Positions 52,634 to 62,046 are shown, counted from the first letter of the stretch. The stretch: 64,000 nt of DNA from Streptomyces halstedii (GCA_000720535.1 JOAZ01000008.1:124001-188000); one strand, 5' to 3'. Notes: a model not told the origin generated them from the letters alone. Numbers and translations are program-made.

Positions 52634-52791
52634 CCCTCGCGCCGCCCGGCCTGGCGGTGCCTAGCCCGGCCCAGCACCCCCTGCCCGGCCGCCCGGCCCG
52701 GCTGCCCGGCGGCGCCCCGCCCCGCCCGGCCTCTCGGCCGGTGGCGGAGGGCGTGTCCCCGCCGACGTGCGGGGGCGGTCGTGGAACGCGA

Positions 52792-52830
52792 GAGCCGTGC
52801 CGCCCTCCCGTCCGGGAGGCGGCACGGCTC
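52792..52830. terminator. Strong bidirectional terminator hairpin
   Basis: GAGCCGTGCCGCC-C-TCCC (52792-52809) pairs with GGGAGGCGGCACGGCTC (52814-52830), 17 pairs with one bulge and a 4-base loop. It lies between the convergent phd and YhgE-like genes. Confidence 0.75.
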
Positions 52831-52849
52831 CTCGTGCGCGCCGGAGCGC

Positions 52850-53875
52850 TCAGCCCGCGGGTGCGGCGGCCCCGGCACCCGTGGTCTCCGGCACGGGCGC
52901 GGCGGCATCGGCGGCACCGGAGGCGCCGGCGTCACCTCCGGGCCGCTTCCGGCCGGCGAGCACCACCGCGGTCAGGCCCAGCACGACCCAGACGCCGAGG
53001 GTCAGCGCGGGGCCGCCCGCCGCGTTCCCGTCGAAGAAGGAGACCGACCGGAGCAGGGAGGCCCCCGCGCCGGGCGGAAGCCACTGGCCGATCGTCCCGA
53101 CGGGGTCGGGGAGCAGCTCCGGCGCGCTGGTGACGCCCGAGAACGAATTGCCCAGCAGCACGATCAGCACGGCCCCGAGCCCGATACCGCGCGTCCCCAG
53201 CAGGGCGGCGAATCCGGCGACGGCCGAGCCGATCGCCAGTACCGTGAGGCCCACGGCGCCCGCCTCGGTCCACCAGCCGCCCGCGAAGGCGCCCAGCCAG
53301 CTGTGTGCGACGGCCGTGGCGACGACGCCCACCAGTGCCGACGCGCCGGCCAGGGTCAGGGCCGCCCGGACGCCGCGCAGTCCGAGGAGCGTGACGACCG
53401 CCCCGGCCGCGACGCCCGCCAGGGCCAGCGGCAGGATGCTCGCGCCGAGGACGCTGCCCCGTGGATCCCCCGCCGGGGTCGCGACGACGTCCGTGACCGG
53501 TACCTGGGTACCGGCGGGCGCCGTCTCGCTGACGGCCGCCGTCAGCAGCTGGGACACGACCGGGCTCGCCGCCGAGGCGGTGAGCAGCTCCGGGCCCTCG
53601 CCGGTGACCACGACGGCGCCGTAGACGGCCCGCTCCTGGATCGCGGTGCGGGCGGCGGCCGCGTCCTCGTAGCGATGGACCTCGAAGGCGCCGCCGCGCT
53701 CCTCGAACCGCTTCTGCACCTGGTCGGCCGCCGGTCCGGCGCCCGCGACGCCCACCGGCAGGTCACGGGGCGCGATCCGGGCGGCGGGCCACGCGAAGGC
53801 CCAGAGGGCGAGGGTGACCATCAGGGGGACGAGCAGGATGACCGCCACCGCACGGCGGTTCGGCGCAGTAGGCAT
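52850..53875 (-). CDS. YhgE/ABC-2-like membrane protein
   Basis: A 341-residue protein. An N-terminal membrane helix (AVILLVPLMVTLALWAFAW) is followed by an extracytoplasmic domain (about 30-135) and five or six helices (about 140-310), ending in an Ala/Gly/Pro-rich tail. This is the layout of the YhgE/Pip and ABC-2 permease-like proteins that are often exporters or accessory proteins. No ATPase gene is adjacent. It is divergent from a TetR gene, with a direct repeat in the shared promoter, so it is probably induced by the TetR ligand. Confidence 0.75.
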   Translation of the reverse strand: MPTAPNRRAVAVILLVPLMVTLALWAFAWPAARIAPRDLPVGVAGAGPAADQVQKRFEERGGAFEVHRYEDAAAARTAIQERAVYGAVVVTGEGPELLTASAASPVVSQLLTAAVSETAPAGTQVPVTDVVATPAGDPRGSVLGASILPLALAGVAAGAVVTLLGLRGVRAALTLAGASALVGVVATAVAHSWLGAFAGGWWTEAGAVGLTVLAIGSAVAGFAALLGTRGIGLGAVLIVLLGNSFSGVTSAPELLPDPVGTIGQWLPPGAGASLLRSVSFFDGNAAGGPALTLGVWVVLGLTAVVLAGRKRPGGDAGASGAADAAAPVPETTGAGAAAPAG

Positions 53876-53898
53876 GACGCGTGCCTCGATTCAAAGAG

Positions 53899-53974
53899 AA
53901 GGATCGTTCGTTTTAACTGGTTCACTGTCGAACGCGTGGCCGGAGCTTGTCAAGAAGGAACGTTCGTTTTACGC
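53899..53974. promoter_or_regulatory. Direct-repeat operators between YhgE-like and TetR genes
   Basis: AAGGATCGTTCGTTTTAAC (53899-53917) and AAGGAACGTTCGTTTTACG (53955-53973) are nearly identical (17-base core) and 56 bases apart. Their TTTTA tracts stand out in this GC-rich context. One lies close to each divergent gene, so both are probably bound by the TetR protein or form the two promoters. Confidence 0.6.
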
Positions 53975-53982
53975 TGCGGCAC

Positions 53983-54603
53983 ATGGCACGCGTATCCCAG
54001 GACCACCTCGATGCCCGCCGTCGGCAGATCCTCGCGGGGGCCGCGCGGTGCTTCGCCCGCAACGGCTTCCACGGCACCTCGATCCAGGACGTCCTCAAGG
54101 AGGTCGGGCTCTCCGCCGGAGCCGTCTACCGCTACTTCGCGGGCAAGGACGAGCTGATCGCGGCGATCGCCGACGAGGCCTTCGAGTACATCCGGCGGGC
54201 CTTCTCCGAAGCGGCCGGGATCAGCCCTCCGCCCACCCCCGACGTGCTGCTCGGCCGTGTGGTGCGCGGGGTGTTCACCGGGCAGGTGTACGGGCTGGAG
54301 CGGCGCGCCTGTGCCGCGCTGATCGTCCAGGTGTGGGCCGAGTCGATGCGCAACGAACCCCTGGCCAGGACGCTCGGTGACGGATACGCCGGTATGCGGG
54401 CCGGCTGGGCGGAGCTGGTGAAGGCCTACCGGGCGACGGGAGTGCTGCGCGCCGACGTCGCCGCCGACGACGTGGCCCGCACGATGATCGCCACCGCCCA
54501 GGGGTTCATCGCACAGGAGGCCCTGTTCGGCGGGGTCGAGCCGGAGGCGCTGGAGAACGGGCTGCGCGGCCTGATGTCCATCGAGCCGCCGAGGGCCGGC
54601 TGA
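53983..54603 (+). CDS. TetR family transcriptional regulator
   Basis: A 206-residue TetR regulator: N-terminal HTH (about 10-60) with RRRQILAGAARCFARNGFHG and LSAGAVYRYFAGKDELIAAI, then a helical ligand-binding domain. ATG 53983 (MARVSQDHLDARR) is the natural start; upstream in-frame codons overlap the operator repeats. The divergent YhgE-like gene is the likely target. Confidence 0.92.
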   Translation: MARVSQDHLDARRRQILAGAARCFARNGFHGTSIQDVLKEVGLSAGAVYRYFAGKDELIAAIADEAFEYIRRAFSEAAGISPPPTPDVLLGRVVRGVFTGQVYGLERRACAALIVQVWAESMRNEPLARTLGDGYAGMRAGWAELVKAYRATGVLRADVAADDVARTMIATAQGFIAQEALFGGVEPEALENGLRGLMSIEPPRAG

Positions 54604-55106
54604 CGCGCCGGACGGACCGACCGCCGGGCCCGAACGGGCCGCCCCCGCACGCCTGATGCTCCGTGAGCGCCAGGTCCCGGGTCGGTACGGGGGCCCACCG
54701 GCACCCCGTCTTCCCGCCCGGCCGGGGGTGCCCGGCTGATTGTCCGCCGGGCACCCCCGGCCCAGGGCAACTGCCCGCCGTGGGGCCCGCGTTCGACGAC
54801 CGGCCGGTCCACCGGTGGCGCTCGGCGGCGCCGCCGAGCTGACGTGGTCCCACCGTCCCGGCGCCGTGCCCGGCCCGGCGTACGACGCCGCGCGGACTGC
54901 CGGGCGGCGCCCTTCGGAGCCCGCCGCACAACCGATCACCCCGCGCGGGGCGGGAGTTCGCTCAGCGGGACAGGGCGCACCGGTTATTGGTTCGGTAAAG
55001 AAACACACGTACGGGCTGTTCTCAGGAACCCCACAGACGAAAGGATCCGCTGACGCACGAACAACGGCGCCGCCACGGGCGGCGCGTCACAGGGGGAGGT
55101 TCCATC
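54604..55106. other. Intergenic region upstream of the secreted hydrolase
   Basis: 503 bases without a convincing gene. Most is very GC-rich, but 54975-55035 is clearly less so (GGTTATTGGTTCGGTAAAGA) and is the best place for the promoter of the downstream TTG-started gene. I see no terminator directly after the TetR gene. Confidence 0.4.
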
Positions 55107-56684
55107 TTGCGACGCACAGCAGTGCTCGGTTCGGCCGGCACCCTGATCGCGGGCACGCTCATAGCGGGGGCGATAGCCGCACCCGCCGCCAACGCCCACG
55201 ACCGCCACCACGGCACGACGGAGGCGCGCGGGGTCCAGATCGCCGCGGACAGGGCCGCCCGGACCGGGATCGACTGGACCGACTGCCCGGCCGACTGGGC
55301 GATCGCGGCACCCATCCAGTGCGGGTGGGTGACCGTACCGCTCGACTACACCAAGCCGGACGGCAAGAAGATCAAGCTCGCCGTCGACCGGCACGTCAGC
55401 ACCGGCACCAAGGCCGAGCGCCAGGGCGCGCTCGTCTACAACCCCGGTGGTCCCGGCGGCTCCGGCATGGCCTTCCCCAAGCGGATCGTCACCAAGAACC
55501 CGCTCTGGACGAAGACCGCCAAGGCCTACGACTTCGTCGGCTTCGACCCGCGCGGGGTGGGCCACTCCGCGCCGATCTCCTGCGTGGACCCGCAGAAGTT
55601 CGTCAAGGCGCCGAAGGCCGACCCGGTCCCCGACAGCGAGGCCGACAAGCGCGCGCAGCGCAAGCTCGCCGCCGCGTACGCCAAGGGCTGCGCCGAACGC
55701 AGCGGCGACATGCTGCCGCACATGACCACGCCGAACACCGCACGCGACCTGGACGTCATCCGCGCCGCGCTCGGCGAGAAGAAGCTCAACTTCCTCGGCG
55801 TCTCCTACGGCACCTACCTCGGCGCGGTCTACGGCACGCTCTTCCCGTCCCATGTGCGGCGCATGGTCGTCGACAGCGTGGTCAACCCGGCGAAGGACAA
55901 CATCTGGTACCAGGCGAACCTCAACCAGGACATCGCCTTCCAGACCCGCTGGGACGACTGGAAGGCCTGGGTCGCCAAGAACGACGCCGTCTACCACATC
56001 GGTGACACGCCCGCGAAGGTCGAGAAGGCGTGGCTGACCCTGCGCGCGGCCGCCAAGAAGAAGCCGCTCGGAGGGGTCGTCGGCCCGTCCGAACTCATCG
56101 ACTTCTTCCAGAGCGCGCCCTACTACGACTCCATGTGGGCCCCCATCGCCCAGACCTGGAGCGACTACCGGGGCGGCGACACCCAGGCACTGATCGACGC
56201 CGCGGCCCCCGACCCGTCGGACATCGCGGGCAACGCCTCCGCGGAGAACGGCAACGCCGTCTACACCGCCGTCGAGTGCACGGACGCCGCGTGGCCCACC
56301 AACTGGAAGACGTGGGACCGCGACAACACCCGCCTGCACCGCGACTACCCGTTCATGACATGGGCGAACGCCTGGATGAACCTCCCCTGCGCCACCTGGC
56401 CCGTCAAGCAGCGGACGCCGCTGGACGTCCGCACCGGAAAGGGCCTGCCCCCGGTGCTGATCGTGCAGTCCACGCGTGACGCCGCCACGCCCTACGCGGG
56501 CGCCGTCGAACTGCACAAGCGGTTCAAGGGCTCCCGCCTCGTCACCGAGAAGAACGCCGGATCGCACGGTGTGACCGGCCTGGTCAACCCCTGCGTCAAC
56601 GAGAGGGTGGACACCTACCTCCTCACCGGCCGGACCGACCGGCGCGACGTGACCTGCGACCCGCACGCCACGCCGAAGCCCTGA
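55107..56684 (+). CDS. Secreted alpha/beta hydrolase, tripeptidyl aminopeptidase (Tap/SlpD) type
   Basis: A 525-residue exported protease-like hydrolase. The start is TTG 55107, because GGGGGAGG lies eight bases upstream; the signal peptide (MRRTAVLGSAGTLIAGTLIA to about residue 30, ...APAANAHD) begins there. The fold shows YNPGGPGGSG (oxyanion region), FDPRGVGHS, the nucleophile elbow GVSYGTYLG with S233, then the acid in QSTRDAATPY and the histidine in AGSHGV. Paired cysteines suggest disulfides. Streptomyces Tap-like enzymes remove N-terminal tripeptides from secreted proteins; the exact specificity here is inferred. Confidence 0.9.
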   Translation: MRRTAVLGSAGTLIAGTLIAGAIAAPAANAHDRHHGTTEARGVQIAADRAARTGIDWTDCPADWAIAAPIQCGWVTVPLDYTKPDGKKIKLAVDRHVSTGTKAERQGALVYNPGGPGGSGMAFPKRIVTKNPLWTKTAKAYDFVGFDPRGVGHSAPISCVDPQKFVKAPKADPVPDSEADKRAQRKLAAAYAKGCAERSGDMLPHMTTPNTARDLDVIRAALGEKKLNFLGVSYGTYLGAVYGTLFPSHVRRMVVDSVVNPAKDNIWYQANLNQDIAFQTRWDDWKAWVAKNDAVYHIGDTPAKVEKAWLTLRAAAKKKPLGGVVGPSELIDFFQSAPYYDSMWAPIAQTWSDYRGGDTQALIDAAAPDPSDIAGNASAENGNAVYTAVECTDAAWPTNWKTWDRDNTRLHRDYPFMTWANAWMNLPCATWPVKQRTPLDVRTGKGLPPVLIVQSTRDAATPYAGAVELHKRFKGSRLVTEKNAGSHGVTGLVNPCVNERVDTYLLTGRTDRRDVTCDPHATPKP

Positions 56685-56699
56685 GCACCACGTGACCCC

Positions 56700-56741
56700 G
56701 TGGGAGCGGACGGCCCGGCCACGGCCGGCCGCCGCTCCCAC
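56700..56741. terminator. Bidirectional hairpin terminator
   Basis: GTGGGAGCGG (56700-56709) pairs perfectly with CCGCTCCCAC (56732-56741). Additional GGCC pairing inside the loop extends the stem. It lies between the convergent hydrolase and epimerase genes. Confidence 0.65.
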
Positions 56742-56757
56742 CCGGTCCCGCGCGGCC

Positions 56758-57807
56758 TCAGCCCCGGCGGTCGTGCCGCGCGAACCAGGCGTCCTCCGCC
56801 GCGTAGTCGAAGAGGGCGTCCCCGTAGGCCCGTGCCATCAGAGGGAAGGCCCGCGTCCACTCCCGCCCCCGCAGCTCGGAGACGATCCACTCGACGGTCC
56901 CGGGCAGCGACTCCGTGTAGCCCGTCACCGGGCGGTAGCCCAACTCCCGCCCGGCCGCGGCCATGTCGTAGACGACGGGGTGCGGGCTCGTCCACGGGGT
57001 GTCGCCGACATGCTCCTCGGGCGGCGGGCCGGCCACCAGGACCGTCTCGGTCTCCCGGCCGAGCACGCTGTCGACGGCCGCGCCCATCTCTGCGACGGTC
57101 GGCGCCTGCGGATCCCCGGCGTTGAGCACCCGTGACGCGGGCCGCAGCGCGGCGAGCCGGATCAGCTCGGCCACGTTGGACGCGTGGACCGGATGGAACC
57201 GGCTCGCCCCCTCGTAGGCCAGCACCCGCCGACGGCGCCCGTCCAGCGCCCGCTTGACGAAGTACAGCTCGCGCGGCATCCGGCAGTACGTCCCGTGGAC
57301 CGCGCCCGCCCGCAGCAGCGTCACCGGCAACGCGTCCCCGGCCGCGAGCAGATCGCGCTCCAGGCGGATCTTCCGCGTCGCGTAGGTGCTCCCGCCCGGA
57401 GCGACGGTGGGCTGTGCCTCCGGGATCGGCACCGGATAGCACGCGGCCCCCTCCGCTTCTCCCTGGCTGTCGAAGCCGCGCCCCCGGTCGTCCACGTACA
57501 CCGCGCCGCTCGATATCACGACCGCCGAACCGATCCGGTCCGCCAGACCCGTCAACTGCGCCGCGTGGCCCCCGTCGTACGCGACCATGTCGACCAGGAC
57601 GTCACAGCCCTCGCCGAGCACGGAGGCGAGGGCCCCCTCCTCGTCACGGTCCAGGGCCACGGAACGCACCTCCGTGTCCCACGCGGGGTCGCGCCCACCC
57701 CCGCGCGACGCCGCGGTCACGTCCCAGCCGTCCTCCGTCAGGGCCCGCACCGCCACCCGCCCGATCTGCCCGGTGGCACCCAGCACGCACACATGTCCTC
57801 TGCTCAT
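56758..57807 (-). CDS. NAD-dependent epimerase/dehydratase family protein
   Basis: A 349-residue extended short-chain dehydrogenase: N-terminal NAD-binding VCVLGATGQIGRVAV (3-17), ISSGAVYVDDRG near 98, and the YxxxK pair in STYATRKIRLERD near 145. The C-terminal half resembles nucleoside-sugar epimerases (HASNVAELIRLAAL, LNAGDPQAPTVAEM). ATG 57807 is chosen because the fold begins there; the upstream open frame through the non-coding region has no similarity. The substrate is unknown. Orientation opposite to the NRPS cluster suggests it lies outside that cluster. Confidence 0.87.
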   Translation of the reverse strand: MSRGHVCVLGATGQIGRVAVRALTEDGWDVTAASRGGGRDPAWDTEVRSVALDRDEEGALASVLGEGCDVLVDMVAYDGGHAAQLTGLADRIGSAVVISSGAVYVDDRGRGFDSQGEAEGAACYPVPIPEAQPTVAPGGSTYATRKIRLERDLLAAGDALPVTLLRAGAVHGTYCRMPRELYFVKRALDGRRRRVLAYEGASRFHPVHASNVAELIRLAALRPASRVLNAGDPQAPTVAEMGAAVDSVLGRETETVLVAGPPPEEHVGDTPWTSPHPVVYDMAAAGRELGYRPVTGYTESLPGTVEWIVSELRGREWTRAFPLMARAYGDALFDYAAEDAWFARHDRRG

Positions 57808-58370
57808 GGCGACGACGCTACGGAAGGCGCGCGCCCCGGACCAGAGTGATCTGCCGACAGCAGATTCCCCTTCCGGCGTCCCGGTCGCGGGAACTTCCCG
57901 GGCCGCCGCCCGGCCGGCGCCGCACGCGCGTCCGCCGTACGCGTCGGGCCCGGCGCCCCTTTTCCGGGAGCCCGGCGGACCCGTACCCCAGGACCGCGTC
58001 CCTTCCGGCCGCCGAATATGGGTACGCGTTCCGTAATCCGCGCCCGTGACCGTGTCCGAGTCGGTCACGCCGGGTATCGGGTGACCGGCCGGGACAAGGG
58101 CTCGCCGCCTTTCCGACGTGGGCGATGTCAGCATGATGACAAGACCTTGATGGGATCGTCCGGGGCTGCATAACGTAACGGTGCTGCTGAAGCACGGCAG
58201 TTCGTGAAAAGCGAACCATATGCGACGGGAGTTTCCTGTTCCCGCGCGTATGGCTCCGATGGTGTCGAGCGGGCCGACGGAAGTGCTGGGGGGTATTTCT
58301 TCGAGTCGCCCCTCCGCCAGGTGAATGTTCAATCGACAACGCTTGTCAAAACACGACGAGTTGGGGAAGC
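57808..58370. promoter_or_regulatory. Long promoter region upstream of the NRPS cluster
   Basis: This 563-base gap separates the divergent epimerase and formyltransferase genes. It is the least GC-rich non-coding stretch at this end. TTGATG (58147-58152) with CATAAC (58169-58174) is a good sigma-70-type promoter candidate reading into the cluster, leaving a leader of about 190 bases. A second AT-richer patch (58325-58360) directly precedes the GTG. No gene is seen. Confidence 0.45.
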
Positions 58371-59066
58371 GTGAACATCTTCATTTCTGGTCGTGGTGCT
58401 TTCGCGGTTCAGGTCGCGGAGGCTCTCGACGACGCCGGTCACACACTTCTGGGAGCCGCCTCCCCCGCCTTGCGCAAGGGGCGCACGGACGACGCGGACC
58501 CGATGGCGTGGGACCGCGTCCGCGCCTGGGCCTTTCCGCGTGACATCCCGTGGACGGAAGCGAGCGAACTGCGGGAGCACCACATCCCGGAGAAGGCCGA
58601 CATCATCGTCGCCGCGCATTCGCACGCCTTCATCGGCCGCAGGACCAGGGCGCGGGCCGGGGTCGCGGTCATCGGCTACCACCCGAGCCTGCTGCCCCTG
58701 CACCGGGGGCGGGACGCCATCCGGTGGGCCATCCGGGACGGCGACAAGGTCACGGGCGGAAGCGTCTACCACCTCACGGAGCGCACCGACGGCGGCCCGG
58801 TCGCCGCGCAGGAGCACGTCCTCATCCCCCCGGACGCGACGGCCGAGAGCCTGTGGCGCGAGCATCTGGCCCCGCTGGGCGTGCGGTTGCTGCTGCGCGT
58901 GGTCAACGACCTGGCGAACGACGTGCGCATCGAGGTCCCGCAGGACGAGAAGCTGGCCACCTGGGAGCCGTCCATGGACTCGGCCCCGCTCTACAAGCCC
59001 GAACTGATCGCGCTGCCGGGCAACCACGCCTCCACCGCCGACAAATGGGCCCTCATCGAGCGCTGA
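58371..59066 (+). CDS. Formyltransferase (Fmt-like) of the NRPS cluster
   Basis: A 231-residue protein of the N10-formyl-THF-dependent formyltransferase family. It has the conserved GYHPSLLPLHRGRDAIRW block (the HPSLLP loop including catalytic His), preceded by the Asn-region variant VAAHSHAFI, and GGSVYHLTERTDGGPV with the conserved aspartate. It lacks the C-terminal tRNA-binding domain of true Met-tRNA formyltransferase, so a small molecule or peptidyl amine is the likely substrate. GTG 58371 follows GGGGAAG. It is the first gene of the presumed biosynthetic operon. Confidence 0.83.
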   Translation: MNIFISGRGAFAVQVAEALDDAGHTLLGAASPALRKGRTDDADPMAWDRVRAWAFPRDIPWTEASELREHHIPEKADIIVAAHSHAFIGRRTRARAGVAVIGYHPSLLPLHRGRDAIRWAIRDGDKVTGGSVYHLTERTDGGPVAAQEHVLIPPDATAESLWREHLAPLGVRLLLRVVNDLANDVRIEVPQDEKLATWEPSMDSAPLYKPELIALPGNHASTADKWALIER

Positions 59067-59155
59067 GCCGGCGGCGGGCGGCCGCGGCCGGTGACCCCCG
59101 TGCGGACGCCCGTCGGTCACGTCCTCTCCACGAACACCCGACAGGAGATTCCGAC

Positions 59156-59944
59156 ATGCTGTCGAACAGTAAGCTCATCACCGTGGATTCGCTCACCGAG
59201 CAGAGTCTCCACGACCTTTTCGCCCTCAAGTGCGTCGCCGTCCGGGTACCGGAATTCTACGACCCGACCTATTCCAAGGCACTGGCCGATCTGCTGTACC
59301 AGGAGATCGACGACTCCGTGAGCGGCGGTATCTACGAGAGCGACATCGACTCGTTCTGGAACGTCACCGCCGACCCTTCCCGGCGTGAACGCTACTTCGG
59401 CGGGGCCCTCCCTCTTCAGCAGAGGCTCCGAAGGCTCAGCGCACCCCATCCCTCACCGATCGACCTGCTGCGGGCGACGCTCGACGAACGCTGGCCCGGC
59501 GGCTCCACCCTCATGTCCATGGAGGGCCGCAAAATGCCCTTCGGAATAACCCGGGCATGGCGCGCCGGGAGCGAAGGCCTCCCGCACCAGGACGTACTGC
59601 ACCGCGAATCCTCCGACCCGGAATTCAAGGCCATGGCCGGCCAGCTCGGGGTGAACATCTATTTCGACACCGCGGACGAGGGCGGCGAACTGGAGGTCTG
59701 GGACCACCGGGTGACGGACGAGCAGTACGCGGACATCGCCGAGCAGTACCCGGGCAGTTACGGATACCCCCGGGAGACGCTTCCGGAGTCGGCCGTGCTG
59801 ATCAAGCCGGAGCCCGGCGACCTGGTGCTGGTCAACACGTCGTGCGTGCACGCCATCCGCAAGATCACCAAGGGCCGCCGGCTCACCGTCTCCGGATTCG
59901 TAGGCAACTTCGGAACCGACCTTCCCCTGCGCTGCTGGAGCTGA
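59156..59944 (+). CDS. Fe(II)/2-oxoglutarate-dependent oxygenase
   Basis: A 262-residue non-haem iron oxygenase. The facial triad is H144-x-D146 (GLPHQDVL) and H232 (SCVHAIRK), with R242 in RRLTVSGF as the 2-oxoglutarate ligand. The HxD aspartate is present, so it should hydroxylate (or desaturate) and not halogenate. Size and layout resemble the group that acts on free amino acids or small peptides, including BesD-like halogenases whose aspartate is lost. ATG 59156 has AGGAG nine bases upstream. It lies between the formyltransferase and aminotransferase, probably making a hydroxy-amino-acid building block. Confidence 0.83.
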   Translation: MLSNSKLITVDSLTEQSLHDLFALKCVAVRVPEFYDPTYSKALADLLYQEIDDSVSGGIYESDIDSFWNVTADPSRRERYFGGALPLQQRLRRLSAPHPSPIDLLRATLDERWPGGSTLMSMEGRKMPFGITRAWRAGSEGLPHQDVLHRESSDPEFKAMAGQLGVNIYFDTADEGGELEVWDHRVTDEQYADIAEQYPGSYGYPRETLPESAVLIKPEPGDLVLVNTSCVHAIRKITKGRRLTVSGFVGNFGTDLPLRCWS

Positions 59945-59949
59945 CTGCG

Positions 59950-61071
59950 ATGTCCCTTCCCTTCACGTCCCCGTCCTCGGCGACCGCGCCGCCCCCGCTG
60001 CCCAGCGGATTCGCCGAGGGGCTCAAGGACGTCGTCCTGCCGGACCCGCTGGGCTTCGGCAAGCTGATGGCCCCGGTCATGGCGATCGCCCAGTACCGCG
60101 ACGGCTCCTGGGAGACGCCCCGCCTGGCCGAGCTCGGCCCGCTGGACCTCGCCCCGCACACCCAGGCACTCCACTACGGCCAGGCGATCTTCGAAGGCAT
60201 GAAGGCCTACCGGAACCTCGGCACGGACGGCGGCCCGCCGCTGCTGTTCCGCCCCTACGAGCACGCCCGCCGCTTCAACCGGTCGGCGCTGCGCCTGGGC
60301 ATGCCCGAGATCGACGAGCGGGTCTTCGTGCGCGCCCTGGAGGAACTGGTCGCCGTCCTGGAGCCGTTCGTCCCGGCCCGGCGCGGCCAGTCCCTCTACC
60401 TGCGGCCGACGATGTTCGGCGCCACCGCGGACCTGTCGGTCGTGCCGTCCACGGAGTTCTGCTTCGTGGTGCTCGCGACCCCCTCGGACGCGTTCTTCAC
60501 CACGCCCGTCTCCGCCTGGATCGAGCGCCACTACAGCCGCGCCGGGGCCGGGGGCACCGGGTGCGTGAAGGCGGCCGGCAACTACGCCGCCAGCTTCGCC
60601 GCCGCGGCTCCGCTCCGCAAGAACGGCTTCCACCAACTGCTGTGGCTGGACGCGGTGGAGCACCGGTACCTGGAGGAGTTCACCGCGATGAACGTCTTCG
60701 TGCGGCGCGGCGACCTCCTGTACACCCCGCCGCTGTCCGACACGATCCTCGCCGGGATCACCCGCGACAGCCTTCTCACGCTCGGCCCCTCCCTCGGTCT
60801 GAAGATGGAGGAACGGCCGGTGGACATCCACGAGCTCACCGACGCCATCCGGGCCGGCGAGGACGTCGAGGTGTTCGGCTGCGGCACCGGAGCCGTCGTC
60901 GCACCGGTCGAACTCATCGGCGACGAGACGGGCATGCGGCTCCCGCTGCCCTCCCAGGACACCGCGCTGGAGCTGCGCGGACGGCTCCTCGACATCCAGC
61001 ACGGCACCACCGGGGCCCCCGACGGCTGGCAGCACACCGTCGCCCCGCTCCCCGACGGCCCACAGGCGTAA
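59950..61071 (+). CDS. Branched-chain amino-acid aminotransferase (IlvE type)
   Basis: A 373-residue fold-type-IV PLP aminotransferase: HYGQAIFEGMKAYR near 75-88, LYLRPTMFG, the PLP lysine near K207 in CVKAAGNYAAS, and LDAVEHRYLEEFTAMNVFV (normally E..G.MN). It starts five bases after the oxygenase stop and belongs to the NRPS operon. It probably supplies or converts a branched-chain amino acid, possibly the substrate of the oxygenase; primary IlvE function would normally be encoded elsewhere. Confidence 0.9.
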   Translation: MSLPFTSPSSATAPPPLPSGFAEGLKDVVLPDPLGFGKLMAPVMAIAQYRDGSWETPRLAELGPLDLAPHTQALHYGQAIFEGMKAYRNLGTDGGPPLLFRPYEHARRFNRSALRLGMPEIDERVFVRALEELVAVLEPFVPARRGQSLYLRPTMFGATADLSVVPSTEFCFVVLATPSDAFFTTPVSAWIERHYSRAGAGGTGCVKAAGNYAASFAAAAPLRKNGFHQLLWLDAVEHRYLEEFTAMNVFVRRGDLLYTPPLSDTILAGITRDSLLTLGPSLGLKMEERPVDIHELTDAIRAGEDVEVFGCGTGAVVAPVELIGDETGMRLPLPSQDTALELRGRLLDIQHGTTGAPDGWQHTVAPLPDGPQA

Positions 61072-61082
61072 GGCGCGGTCCC

Positions 61083-61307
61083 ATGAGCCAGACAGCCACC
61101 GAGAACACACAGGGCGACGGCACGCTGTACGTCGTCGTCACCAACCACGAGGACCAGCACTCGATCTGGCCCGCCCACCGGGACCTGCCCGACGGCTGGC
61201 AGGCCAGGACCCCCGCGGCCGACCGGCAGACCTGCCTGGACCACATCGCGGAACACTGGACGGACATGCGTCCCAAGAGCCTGCGCGAACGGGAGCACCG
61301 CCCGTGA
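61083..61307 (+). CDS. MbtH-like protein
   Basis: A 74-residue MbtH protein with the diagnostic spacing: VVVTNHEDQHSIWPAHRDLP, GWQA, CLDHIAEHWTDMRPKSLRER. These proteins bind NRPS adenylation domains and are often needed for their solubility and activity. The stop overlaps the start of the thioesterase gene (GTGA), so the two are translationally coupled. Confidence 0.96.
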   Translation: MSQTATENTQGDGTLYVVVTNHEDQHSIWPAHRDLPDGWQARTPAADRQTCLDHIAEHWTDMRPKSLREREHRP

Positions 61308-62008
61308 TCCTGTTCTGCGTCCCCTTCGCGGGAGGCGGCACCGAGGCGTTCGACGGCTGGCGCGAGGCCCTCGCGCCGGTCGCCGAGGTGCGGGTGGCCC
61401 GGCTCCCCGGCCGGGGCACCCGCTACGGCGAACCCCTCGTCGACTCCATGCCGGCCCTGGTCGAGGATCTGGCCGCGCAGTGCGAGGACCTCTCCCGGGG
61501 CCCGTTCGCCCTGCTCGGCTACAGCTTCGGCTCGTACGCGGCACACGCCCTGGCCCTGCACCTCGCCGAGCGGGGCCGGGTCGCACGCCGGCTGTTCGTG
61601 GGCGGCTCCCGGTCGCCCCACCTGCCACCGCTGGGACCGGCCCGCCACCTGATGCGGGACGCCGAGCTGATGGCGGAGCTGCGGGCGATGAACGGCACCG
61701 CCCCCGAGGTGCTGGCCAGCGCCGAGCTGATGGCGATGTACCTGCCGATCCTGCGCGCCGACTTCCGCGTCGCCGAGACCTATCCGCCGACCGCCACCCC
61801 GGCGCCCTGCCCGCTGACCGTGTTCGGCGCGAGCCAGGACGCCTTCGTACCGACCGCCGACCTGTCCGCCTGGTCCCGGCTGGGCGGCGACGACACCGAG
61901 GTGCGCGTCTACGACGGCGACCACTTCGTGATCCGCTCCGAGCGCCCGCTCATCTGCCGTGCGGTGCGCGCGCATCTGCTGCTCGACGCGCTGAACACCG
62001 CGTCCTGA
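61304..62008 (+). CDS. Type II thioesterase
   Basis: A 234-residue alpha/beta hydrolase of the NRPS/PKS type II thioesterase family: FCVPFAGGGTEAF at the start, nucleophile elbow LLGYSFGSYAAH (Ser near 75), aspartate in FGASQDAFVP and histidine in YDGDHFVI. It removes misacylated or aberrant thioesters from carrier proteins. The GTG start overlaps the mbtH stop. It is followed 38 bases later by the NRPS. Confidence 0.93.
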   Translation: MILFCVPFAGGGTEAFDGWREALAPVAEVRVARLPGRGTRYGEPLVDSMPALVEDLAAQCEDLSRGPFALLGYSFGSYAAHALALHLAERGRVARRLFVGGSRSPHLPPLGPARHLMRDAELMAELRAMNGTAPEVLASAELMAMYLPILRADFRVAETYPPTATPAPCPLTVFGASQDAFVPTADLSAWSRLGGDDTEVRVYDGDHFVIRSERPLICRAVRAHLLLDALNTAS

Positions 62009-62046
62009 CCCCGACCGAGCCCGGCCACCGAGGACGTTGTTGCGCG

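Noticed and set aside
59156..59944. Halogenase assignment for the 2OG enzyme
   Set aside because: Fe/2OG halogenases lack the metal-binding Asp or Glu (HxA/HxG). Here HQD retains it, so hydroxylation or desaturation is expected.
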